64,000 nt of DNA, taken from positions 49,854-113,853 of the forward strand of contig NZ_VKGK01000020.1 in assembly GCF_007197645.1 (NCBI RefSeq). Direction: 5' to 3'. This document shows, piece by piece, positions 26,366 through 34,218 of this stretch. The notes beneath the pieces were generated by a model. It was given only the letters and a program-made list of their open reading frames with translations, had not been told where the DNA came from and searched no databases. The position numbers and the translations under genes are program-made. Each line of letters starts with the position of its first letter. Within the stretch, counting starts at the first letter, position 1. Origin of the DNA: Shewanella hanedai (GTDB lineage Bacteria; Pseudomonadota; Gammaproteobacteria; Enterobacterales; Shewanellaceae).

Positions 26366-27136
26366 ATGGCCTTTAAGAAAGATACCATTGTCGGAACGAT
26401 GATCTTTACCGTCACGCTCTGTTTACTGTGTTCATTTATGATCACTGGCACCGCTGAGCTGCTTAAAGAACGTAAGTTAGTCAAAAAACGCGATGAGCTT
26501 CAACGCTATGTGTTGATGGCTGCCGATGTTGATATGAGCGGGGATAAAGACTTCCGTGAAATATTCAAAACCTCGGTTGTCCCTATGCTGGTGGAACTCG
26601 ACACCGGTGTGGTGAGCACTGAAGGTAACGTCATGGATTTTGATGATCGCATGGCGGCCATCAATCCTGAAACCTCTATCAAACCAAAGAAAGACACTGC
26701 CAGAATTAAAAGTCGTGCGAATCAAGTGCGTGTGTTTAAGATTCTTGACGATAAAGGCGAGCTTGCAAGCTTAGTCGTACCCGTTTATGGCAAAGGTCTA
26801 TGGTCAATGCTTTATGGCTTTGTAGCAGTTAAATCTGACATGAACACCATAGGTAATTTGGTTATTTACGAGCACGGTGAAACCCCAGGTATTGGTGATT
26901 TTCTCAATGATCCTGAATGGACGGATAAATTCCGTGATAAGCAGATCTTTGACGAGAAAGGCAAAGTGGCGATTAAAGTCGTGAAAGGTGGCGCTAAAGA
27001 GGGCGACATTCATGGGATTGATGCCGTGAGTGGCGCAACCATGACAGGTCGTGGCGTACAACGTTCGATCCAGTTCTGGTTCGGTAATGAAGGCTACCAA
27101 ACCTTCTTAAACAAGCTAAAAGCTTCGGAGGTTTAA
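26366..27136 (+). CDS. nqrC: Na+-translocating NADH:quinone reductase subunit C
   Basis: 256 residues. One N-terminal helix (TMIFTVTLCLLCSFMITG) anchors a periplasmic FMN-binding domain. The covalent FMN motif is SGATMT with Thr225. GKGLWSMLYGFVAV and GETPGIGDFL are family strings. AGGGG lies upstream of ATG 26366, inside the preceding mini-ORF. FMN is attached by ApbE. In the complex NqrC passes electrons between the Fe centre in NqrD/E and NqrB. Confidence 0.95.
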   Translation: MAFKKDTIVGTMIFTVTLCLLCSFMITGTAELLKERKLVKKRDELQRYVLMAADVDMSGDKDFREIFKTSVVPMLVELDTGVVSTEGNVMDFDDRMAAINPETSIKPKKDTARIKSRANQVRVFKILDDKGELASLVVPVYGKGLWSMLYGFVAVKSDMNTIGNLVIYEHGETPGIGDFLNDPEWTDKFRDKQIFDEKGKVAIKVVKGGAKEGDIHGIDAVSGATMTGRGVQRSIQFWFGNEGYQTFLNKLKASEV

Positions 27137-27137
27137 G

Positions 27138-27761
27138 GTGAGTACTCATACAGCATCCACCCGCGATATACTGACTAGCCCAATCTTTGCCAATAACCCG
27201 GTCGCTATGCAGGTGCTTGGGGTCTGTTCGGCATTAGCCGTCAGTAACTCAATGAAAACAGCCTTGGTGATGACGTTAGCTGTGACCTTCGTATTGGTGT
27301 TCTCTAATCTGATCATCTCATCTATTCGCAGGCTCATCCCAAACAGCGTGCGTATTATTGCGCAGATGACTGTGATCGCATCCTTGGTGATCATCGTTGA
27401 TATGGTGCTGCAAGATGTGGCTTACGAGTTGTCTCGTCAGCTGTCGGTCTTTGTCGGACTTATCATCACCAACTGTATCATCATGGGCAGAGCAGAAGCA
27501 TTTGCCATGAAGAACCCGCCACATTTAGCTGTCGTTGATGCCTTAGGTAATGCGATGGGTTATGGCGTGATCTTACTTGGTGTTGCCTTTGTGCGTGAGC
27601 TACTGGGTAGCGGCAACCTGTTTGGTTATGAAGTGCTGCAAACCGTTGAAAATGGCGGTTGGTATCTGGCCAATGAGATGTTCAAACTCCCCCCAAGTGC
27701 GTTTTTCCTCATTGGATTAATGATCTGGTCCATTAACGTTATCCAACGTAAACGAGGTTAA
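27138..27761 (+). CDS. nqrD: Na+-translocating NADH:quinone reductase subunit D
   Basis: 207 residues, six helices, RnfE/NqrD family. GTG 27138 starts 1 base after the nqrC stop (GGAGG upstream). The Cys of TNCIIMGRAEAF and the one of VLGVCSALAV face each other across the membrane centre with two of NqrE; they hold the Fe or [2Fe-2S] site. SGNLFGYEV and FFLIGLMIWSIN complete the family pattern. Length is normal. Confidence 0.95.
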   Translation: MSTHTASTRDILTSPIFANNPVAMQVLGVCSALAVSNSMKTALVMTLAVTFVLVFSNLIISSIRRLIPNSVRIIAQMTVIASLVIIVDMVLQDVAYELSRQLSVFVGLIITNCIIMGRAEAFAMKNPPHLAVVDALGNAMGYGVILLGVAFVRELLGSGNLFGYEVLQTVENGGWYLANEMFKLPPSAFFLIGLMIWSINVIQRKRG

Positions 27762-27770
27762 GGAAGAGAT

Positions 27771-28379
27771 ATGGAACATTACATTAATCTGTTTATTCAA
27801 GCGGCCTTTATCGACAACATGGCACTGTCTTTCTTTATGGGCATGTGTACTTTTCTTGCCGTATCTAAGAAGGTCTCAACCTCCTTTGGTTTAGGTGTGG
27901 CCGTTATCGCCGTGATGATGATTGCAGTACCGATTAACCAAATGATCTACGCCAATGTGCTTGCGCCTGGCGCACTCGCTTGGGCTGGATATCCTGAGCT
28001 GAACTTGAGTTACCTGCAGTTGATCACCTTTATTGGTGTGATTGCCGCACTGGTACAGATTCTGGAGATGTTCTTAGACAAGTACATCCCAAGTCTATAC
28101 GACTCATTGGGGATCTTCTTGCCGCTACTCACCGTCAACTGCGCCATCTTCGCCGGTGTGATTTTCATGGCTAACCGTGATTACAACTTAGGTGAGTCAG
28201 TGGTGTTTGCCGCGGGTTCAGGTTTTGGTTGGGCTATGGCCATTGTGATGTTGGCTGGCTTACGTGAACGAATGAAGTTTCATGCGATTCCTGAAGGATT
28301 GCAGGGAATAGGCATTGTCTTTATCACGACTGGCTTGATGGCACTAGGCTTTATGGCTTTCTCTGGTATTTCTATTTAA
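27771..28379 (+). CDS. nqrE: Na+-translocating NADH:quinone reductase subunit E
   Basis: 202 residues, six helices, inverted-topology partner of NqrD. Cys26 in MGMCTFLAVSKKV and the Cys in TVNCAIFAGV complete the four-cysteine intramembrane iron site. AGGAAGAGAT precedes ATG 27771. A 58-base spacer, unusually large for this operon, separates it from nqrF. Confidence 0.95.
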   Translation: MEHYINLFIQAAFIDNMALSFFMGMCTFLAVSKKVSTSFGLGVAVIAVMMIAVPINQMIYANVLAPGALAWAGYPELNLSYLQLITFIGVIAALVQILEMFLDKYIPSLYDSLGIFLPLLTVNCAIFAGVIFMANRDYNLGESVVFAAGSGFGWAMAIVMLAGLRERMKFHAIPEGLQGIGIVFITTGLMALGFMAFSGISI

Positions 28380-28437
28380 GTCGTTATCTTTAGAGAGAAC
28401 ATAACTTAAAGAAAACGAATAAGAAAAGGTAGATTCG

Positions 28438-29655
28438 ATGGAAATGGCAATTGGTATCGGCATGTTCACCTTCGTGGTGAGTGTGTTGGTCATGGTGATT
28501 TTATTCGCCAAAAGTAAACTGGTCTCCACGGGAGATGTCAGTATTCGCATCAATGATGACGATGAAAAAAGCATTACTACGTCCGCGGGTGACAAGTTAT
28601 TAGGTGCATTGGCTAACAAGGAAATCTTTATTCCATCGGCTTGTGGTGGCGGTGGTACATGTGGTCAGTGTCGCGTTATCGTTAAATCTGGCGGTGGGGA
28701 TATTTTGCCGACAGAACGCGATCATATCACTAAGAAAGAGGCTAAAGAGGGCTGTCGTCTAGCGTGTCAGGTTGCAGTGAAAACTGACATGGAACTTGAA
28801 GTTGAAGATGAGATTTTTGGCGTGAAGAAGTGGCAGTGTGAAGTTATCTCTAACGATAACAAGGCTACCTTCATTAAAGAGTTACTACTGAAACTGCCTG
28901 AAGGCGAAGACGTTAAGTTTAAGGCCGGCGGTTATATTCAGATTGAAGCACCAGCGCATCAGGTGAACTACAGTGATTTCGATATTCCGACTGAGTATCG
29001 TGGTGATTGGGAAAAATATGAGTTATTCGACTTAGTTTCAAAAGTTGATGAAGATGTATTGCGTGCTTACTCAATGGCTAACTACCCAGACGAGAAAGGC
29101 CGCATCATGCTCAACGTGCGTATTGCTACGCCGCCATCTGCTGGGCTACCGCCAGGTAAGATGTCATCGTACATCTTTAACCTAAAAGCAGGCGATAAGG
29201 TCACGATTTCTGGGCCATTTGGTGAGTTCTTCGTTAAAGAGACCGATGCTGAGATGATCTTTATCGGTGGTGGTGCTGGTATGGCGCCTATGCGTTCTCA
29301 TATCTTTAATCAACTTAAAGGTGTGAAGACTAAGCGTAAGATGACCTTCTGGTACGGTGCGCGTTCAACTCGTGAGGTCTTCTACCAAGAAGATTTCGAT
29401 AAGTTGGCTGCAGAGAATGATAACTTCACTTGGCATGTAGCTTTGTCGGAGCCGCTTCCAGAAGATAACTGGACGGGTTACACCGGCTTTATTCACAACG
29501 TGTTGTTTGAGAACTACCTTAAGAATCATAAAGCCCCAGAGGATTGTGAATTCTACATGTGTGGACCTCCAATAATGAACAGTTCAGTGATTGGCATGCT
29601 TGAAAGCTTAGGTGTTGAACAAGAGAACATTCTGCTAGATGACTTCGGTGACTAG
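28438..29655 (+). CDS. nqrF: Na+-translocating NADH:quinone reductase subunit F
   Basis: 405 residues. An N-terminal helix (about 5-24) anchors a plant-type [2Fe-2S] ferredoxin domain with Cys69, Cys75, Cys78 and Cys110. A ferredoxin-reductase module follows, with RAYSMANYP for FAD and GGGAGMAPMRSH plus MCGPP for NADH. NqrF takes up NADH electrons and starts the chain FAD to 2Fe-2S to NqrD/E. It ends the operon. A diverged copy of its last 69 bases lies just downstream at 29671-29739. Confidence 0.96.
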   Translation: MEMAIGIGMFTFVVSVLVMVILFAKSKLVSTGDVSIRINDDDEKSITTSAGDKLLGALANKEIFIPSACGGGGTCGQCRVIVKSGGGDILPTERDHITKKEAKEGCRLACQVAVKTDMELEVEDEIFGVKKWQCEVISNDNKATFIKELLLKLPEGEDVKFKAGGYIQIEAPAHQVNYSDFDIPTEYRGDWEKYELFDLVSKVDEDVLRAYSMANYPDEKGRIMLNVRIATPPSAGLPPGKMSSYIFNLKAGDKVTISGPFGEFFVKETDAEMIFIGGGAGMAPMRSHIFNQLKGVKTKRKMTFWYGARSTREVFYQEDFDKLAAENDNFTWHVALSEPLPEDNWTGYTGFIHNVLFENYLKNHKAPEDCEFYMCGPPIMNSSVIGMLESLGVEQENILLDDFGD

Positions 29656-29670
29656 TTATTGTTAATCATT

Positions 29671-29739
29671 GTGATTGGCATGCTCGAAAGTTTAGGTGTG
29701 GAATAAGAGCATATTCTGCTCGATGACTTTGGTGACGAG
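29671..29739 (+). pseudogene. Diverged copy of the nqrF 3' end
   Basis: 69 bases match the last 69 of nqrF (29587-29655) with nine differences. Five are synonymous third-position changes, one makes a stop (CAA to TAA), and the original stop TAG is GAG here. The mainly synonymous divergence means the donor was an nqrF gene under selection, perhaps a paralogous operon, before becoming a scrap here. Confidence 0.8.
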
Positions 29740-29759
29740 TTCTAGTTTTTCGATAGATA

Positions 29760-29788
29760 AAAACGCAGCCATCTGGCTGCGTTTTTTT
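29760..29788. terminator. Bidirectional terminator after nqrF
   Basis: AAAACGCAGCC, loop ATCT, GGCTGCGTTTTTTT. A perfect stem with A and T flanks ends both the nqr operon and the convergent beta-helix gene. The stem core is nearly the same as at 5979 and 40299. Confidence 0.9.
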
Positions 29789-29793
29789 ATGGG

Positions 29794-31029
29794 TTACTTG
29801 GTATTGGCCGTTTTGCTGTAAACGGTATTTTTACCTCTGGCACTGCTGTTGTTGGACTGACTGACTTTTTTGGCATAGTTGGACAGAATCATGGTGTTCT
29901 TACGTTGCTCTTTGCTGATCCCTGAAGAGTCGAGGCGTTCATCAAGCTGGGTTTTGATCACACTGGACCCTGAAAATTCAGACGTTAGAGTATTACTATT
30001 GATGGTGACTTTGTTGACATTATCCACAAAAATACCTGGTGCGTTCTTAGCTTGGTTATTGATGGTATTGTTGTTAATCGTGATGTTCTTTTGGCATTTG
30101 TCAGTGCTCTCAACATGACGTCCTCTAGCACTGTGGATTAGCACTGATGGACCATGAAGTTGTTCGTTGAAGGTGTTATTGCTGACCGTTACAGAGCTGT
30201 TGCACTGACCGTTGCTGCCATCATCACTTCCAAGCCACACACCGCCATTACCATTACGAGTAAGGGTGTTATTGGTGATATCACCAAAGGAAGCGTTAGC
30301 ACGTATACCACGACCTTTATTGTGCCTCAGGACATTGTTTTGAATTTTAAAGCGATTTCCCGGTAAGCCAATGGTGGCACTGCGGCTACCTATATAATCG
30401 CCCGCATTCGCACCGCTAAACGCTTTATCTAGCGTAAGTACTAGATTTCCATCTCCTGTGCTGTTTATGCCTATTACCGTGAGCTTTGCGTGGCTTCGAC
30501 GAAGAGTTTGAGAGCTGAAAATATCCAAGATGTCGTTGAGGTGAATCGACTGTGCTTTCTTCTCATTGACGGTCACTTGGTTTGAAGCTGAGTTGATTGC
30601 CGTCATCGCGATGTTTTGCGAAAACAGTCCTAAAGTATCGTCAGCATTGTGATCAATAAGGGAGTTTTTAATCGTCAATCCACCACGAAGGGCTTGGATG
30701 ATATAGCCGCCTGCTGTTCCTGCCATTAATGGTGCGATATCACTGTTAGTATTGATGTGGCGGCGAATGTAGTTGACGTTATCTAGCATTAAATTGCTGC
30801 CCCCAGCCCAAGAGCGAATTGCGACAGCAGGTGCGTTTGAGATATCAATATTTCTACCGGTAATATTGTCGCTGTTGTAGAAATACAGGCTTTCCCCACC
30901 AATTTTAGGCGACAAAGTGACTTTGAGTGTCGTGTCATTACGGTGGTAGTTATACAGGAATCCCATATTGTCTCTGTTAATGTTGAGTAATTCATAGCGG
31001 CCCCCCCCCCAGATCAGTAAAGCCCTCAA
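29794..31029 (-). CDS. Right-handed beta-helix exported protein, 3' part (out of frame with its 5' part)
   Basis: This is the larger downstream part, about 400 residues after the poly-G tract. Repeated short strands with Asn ladders (NNTLTRNGNGGVWLGS, ITINNNTINN, VTINSNTLTS) mark a right-handed parallel beta-helix. HNADDTLGLFSQ contains an Asp-Asp pair like the catalytic region of GH110 enzymes. The apparent start at 31029 is a codon in the G-tract context, with no signal peptide of its own, so it is not an independent gene. With nine or twelve G it would be continuous with the 30992-31750 frame (651 residues). Function: carbohydrate binding or cleavage outside the cell is likely. Confidence 0.7.
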   Translation of the reverse strand: MRALLIWGGGRYELLNINRDNMGFLYNYHRNDTTLKVTLSPKIGGESLYFYNSDNITGRNIDISNAPAVAIRSWAGGSNLMLDNVNYIRRHINTNSDIAPLMAGTAGGYIIQALRGGLTIKNSLIDHNADDTLGLFSQNIAMTAINSASNQVTVNEKKAQSIHLNDILDIFSSQTLRRSHAKLTVIGINSTGDGNLVLTLDKAFSGANAGDYIGSRSATIGLPGNRFKIQNNVLRHNKGRGIRANASFGDITNNTLTRNGNGGVWLGSDDGSNGQCNSSVTVSNNTFNEQLHGPSVLIHSARGRHVESTDKCQKNITINNNTINNQAKNAPGIFVDNVNKVTINSNTLTSEFSGSSVIKTQLDERLDSSGISKEQRKNTMILSNYAKKVSQSNNSSARGKNTVYSKTANTK

Positions 31030-31750
31030 ATTGTATATCTGATGGTACCTTCTCGAAGGTCGTGTCCGATTTATAAGTTACGATAAAGCTTTTATCTGTG
31101 GTATTTCGGGCGAAAGGTTGTGGGGCACCATAACCAGCATCCATTTTGATTATCACATTAGTATCGGTTCTAGAATTGATAGAGCTCGGTTCAATGATCC
31201 CTTGGGAAAAGGGATATCTGTCATGAGTCAAACTCAAATCGCTGATACTGACATACTTGCTGGCAAGCACACTGATACCATTTAAACGTATGGTACTGAT
31301 ACCATTGTTTTGTTGAAACCCGATAAACTCGAGTCTGGTCATGTTAGCGCCATCTTTTCCCCGCCCTTTTATCTGTAAAAGGTTGTTTGAGGTTTTATTG
31401 GCAATGGCAATTCGAGAGTCATTGAAGCTGAACTGCATGGTGCTGGAATGACGACTAATGGCTGATGCTGAGACTGGAGAGGCAAATTTGTATGTGCCAT
31501 TGCCGAATTGAATATCAACGGTTTTGTTGATGGATTGTGTGGTGGCAAAGTCAGTCAACTTTTTGAAACAAGAGCTATTATCAGCGTTGGCTGTTGTTAC
31601 GCCCCAACGACTGACGTCTAATTGGCAATGGGTCGAACTGCTATTATCACAACTGTTGGGCAGAGGATTAAGACTGCATTCAGCAGCAATAACCGATCCG
31701 TTGAGTAGCATAAGTGAGCTTGTTAAAAAGACAATGTGCGATATTTTCAT
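30992..31750 (-). CDS. Right-handed beta-helix exported protein, 5' part (switch-off form)
   Basis: 252 residues with a signal peptide (HIVFLTSSLMLLNGSVIAA), a Cys-rich linker (CSLNPLPNSC), then the first beta-helix turns. In this sequence the frame reads through the ten-G tract as Gly-Gly-Gly and meets a stop two codons later. Removing one G (or adding two) restores the full protein. It is probably transcribed with the GH110-like gene upstream, on the same strand, after 275 bases. The tract is either a phase-variation switch or a sequencing miscount. Confidence 0.7.
   Translation of the reverse strand: MKISHIVFLTSSLMLLNGSVIAAECSLNPLPNSCDNSSSTHCQLDVSRWGVTTANADNSSCFKKLTDFATTQSINKTVDIQFGNGTYKFASPVSASAISRHSSTMQFSFNDSRIAIANKTSNNLLQIKGRGKDGANMTRLEFIGFQQNNGISTIRLNGISVLASKYVSISDLSLTHDRYPFSQGIIEPSSINSRTDTNVIIKMDAGYGAPQPFARNTTDKSFIVTYKSDTTFEKVPSDIQFEGFTDLGGGPL
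31001..31010. repeat. Homopolymer of ten C (ten G on the coding strand)
   Basis: The run lies within the coding region of the beta-helix protein. The two frames join only when the number of G is a multiple of three. Mononucleotide runs of this length change size by slipped-strand replication. Confidence 0.85.
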
Positions 31751-31977
31751 AAGTGAGTCTCAATGAGTATTATTTTAGTTATTTATCTTACAAGTTAACT
31801 TACCATAGAATTGTTAACATTTACTCAACGTGAGGTGTTTTGAAAATAATGGGCTAACACTATGAATAACAATTTAAAATTGGCCGTTACTCTTGTAATG
31901 CTCTTAGAACGAATAATTATATTGTATGATAAATATACTGTAGGTGAGTTATTTGACTTAAGAAGCTGGGTTCGTCA

Positions 31978-32001
31978 AGCAAAAAGCGCCCGTAGGCGCT
32001 T
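31978..32001 (-). terminator. Terminator after the GH110-like gene
   Basis: On the minus strand AAGCGCC, loop TACG, GGCGCTT, then T-rich. It lies 25 bases after the stop, so the beta-helix gene further down probably has its own promoter. Confidence 0.75.
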
Positions 32002-32025
32002 GTTGATTTTATTAAAACAATATCG

Positions 32026-33843
32026 CTAGTTCTGGCGAATGGAATCATCATTTTTAAGGGTTGCACGGGAGGCATTGTCACTCTTTATCAAAGTGTCTAT
32101 GTCGCCGGTATAATGGTTATTGATTAACTCCACGTTCTTGCTGTTGGTGAACTCGAATATAGGCGCGTTGGCATGCAAAGGTGGAGTGATGTTATTACTG
32201 ATTTTAGTTATATTATTGCCTTTTATGACGAGGCCATTAACCCTATCGGCCCAAATGATTCGATTATCGAAGGTGGTGATATTATTGTCTTCAAAACGAA
32301 TATTGCTGTCGAAATATTGAGTCTCATCAAAGGTTTTCCCCAAGCGAGGAGTGATGTAAACAACAGCATGCTCTTTAGCTGAGTGGGCGCAGTTATTAAA
32401 GTTGTTCTGACGAATAGTGACATCGTTAACGGCGCCTGATTCATACCAGTAGAAACTTTCCCCACGAAAGAAAATACAGGACATCATGGAATAGAAATGA
32501 TTATTTTCTATCAATATTTTCTTAGGGGTTTTCAACACAATACTTCTGGCTCTATGGTCGCCAATATGGGTACCGCGCAGGGTGAATGTTGGGTTCCATG
32601 TTTTGTTCTCGAGTAAATCGCCTTTTTTGAGCTTCGTCGGCAGAGGCTCTTTAAAGGTCAGCTGTATATATTGCTCATTGATAGTATCAACGGCGCTAAC
32701 CTCATTCACCGAACGGCGACGCACATCGGGCTGGTGAACAAACCAGACTTTATCCCCAGTTGCTGCAAACTGAAAACCCTGTTGTTCAAAATGCTTGAGT
32801 TCTACTCGCACGGTATTGCTATCAATTAAAGCATCGACAACCACATAGGTACCATGGACGTTAACACCGTCATCGAGCATGTTTTCAAAGCGGCTGTCTT
32901 CAATGAGTATGTCGCCCTTACAGTTGGCGAAGTGAGTCGCATCGGCAGTTGAGGAGATGACTCGGTTGCCATTTTCTTTATCTCGTAGGTATACCCCACT
33001 TGATATCAACTCAATGTTTTCAGAGCGTTCAAATAAGAATCCCATTCCTAATGCGTGATGAATCACCACATCTTTAAACTGGATATTTTGGGAATTGCGG
33101 ACTTGAAAAGCGGGAGCATAACGGTCGTTGTGCCGATCTCCTTTTGATACCCACCATGAACCTACTGGTGGGTAATATTTTAGCTCCTCATGAATTCGCA
33201 GCACACCATCTCTGCGTTTTTCTACTTTTTTAGGCTTACTGTGAATATCTCTGGCTCCGTGGACGACTTTCTTTTTTTCAGGTTCAAAAAAAAGGGTAGA
33301 ACCTAAATACTCATAATTGAAACCATCGATATTGGGGAACAGGATTTTTTGTCCAGCGACCTTAAAACTCATACCGGGTAAAGGTTTGACATCCACCCAA
33401 CTCTGCTTACGGTTCACAGCAAGTACTTCAGCTGTAAATGTAAAAGGCGTATCCCAATCTATAGACAAGTTACTGACAGAGACTTTGTTATTACGGTAAA
33501 ACTGGAAAGGGGCAACTTGACCATGAAAAACCAACTCTGCACCATTACCTTCTATTTCAACAGAGGAAAAGTCCTCCAATGAGAAAATGACTTTTTTTAC
33601 CCCATTACCATGATTGGTGATCACCCTATAACCAGATTCTGCGTAATCTGGTAAAAAGGTGTACACACCTTCTTCAAACACAATTTTTAACTCATCATCC
33701 TTTACGGCGGCCAGCGCTTCACGTACCACTGGTGTCATGTCTGCTGTGGAAGGTGATAATTTAATCGTGTGTACGGCGTCACAGTTAGTCGCAAAAAAGC
33801 CACTCAAAATCAGTAGGGCCAAGGGGGGCAAAAGCTTCATCAT
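32026..33843 (-). CDS. GH110-like exo-alpha-galactosidase (beta-helix)
   Basis: About 605 residues from paired ATGs at 33843/33840. The signal peptide is LLPPLALLILSGFFA. The conserved GH110 region reads ADATHFANCKGDILIEDSRF, then LDDGVNVHGTYVVV, with the catalytic Asp pair. ENNHFYSM, GVYLRDK and NNITTFDNRI belong to the beta-helix. GH110 enzymes remove terminal alpha-1,3-galactose from glycans and, in marine bacteria, from algal galactans. The frame is open to 33891 but no binding site is seen there. It neighbours a second beta-helix protein, implying a small polysaccharide-use locus without a visible transporter. Confidence 0.75.
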   Translation of the reverse strand: MMKLLPPLALLILSGFFATNCDAVHTIKLSPSTADMTPVVREALAAVKDDELKIVFEEGVYTFLPDYAESGYRVITNHGNGVKKVIFSLEDFSSVEIEGNGAELVFHGQVAPFQFYRNNKVSVSNLSIDWDTPFTFTAEVLAVNRKQSWVDVKPLPGMSFKVAGQKILFPNIDGFNYEYLGSTLFFEPEKKKVVHGARDIHSKPKKVEKRRDGVLRIHEELKYYPPVGSWWVSKGDRHNDRYAPAFQVRNSQNIQFKDVVIHHALGMGFLFERSENIELISSGVYLRDKENGNRVISSTADATHFANCKGDILIEDSRFENMLDDGVNVHGTYVVVDALIDSNTVRVELKHFEQQGFQFAATGDKVWFVHQPDVRRRSVNEVSAVDTINEQYIQLTFKEPLPTKLKKGDLLENKTWNPTFTLRGTHIGDHRARSIVLKTPKKILIENNHFYSMMSCIFFRGESFYWYESGAVNDVTIRQNNFNNCAHSAKEHAVVYITPRLGKTFDETQYFDSNIRFEDNNITTFDNRIIWADRVNGLVIKGNNITKISNNITPPLHANAPIFEFTNSKNVELINNHYTGDIDTLIKSDNASRATLKNDDSIRQN

Positions 33844-34218
33844 TTCTATCTCTTTATCCAAGGAAGGGAGAATTAATATAATTAGTAACATTTATACTAT
33901 TTTTTAATAAAAAAGAAAGAAATATTACATTTCTTTAACTAACGCTTCAGTGGCGATATATCCGTCATTTAATTCAACTGACTGTTATTACATGATTTAA
34001 GCTTAGTGAATACTCCAGACAAAGCTAAAACCTCTATGAGGCCTCATTGCTCAGTAAAGCCTATTTTGTCTCTAGGTGGCTCTTTGTTTGCTGTTTTGTT
34101 AGAGGCGACTAAGGTCTAATCCCCAATTGGTGGGATTTTACACACTATAAGTGATAGCAATAAATGCGCTCTGATCTTTTTGTCAGGGATACCGTGTTAT
34201 CAAAACTCTTGGTGATGT
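33844..34218. other. Divergent intergenic region, nothing identified
   Basis: 375 bases between the GH110-like gene and the chemoreceptor gene. AT-rich, no open frame of note. It presumably holds both promoters. Confidence 0.5.
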
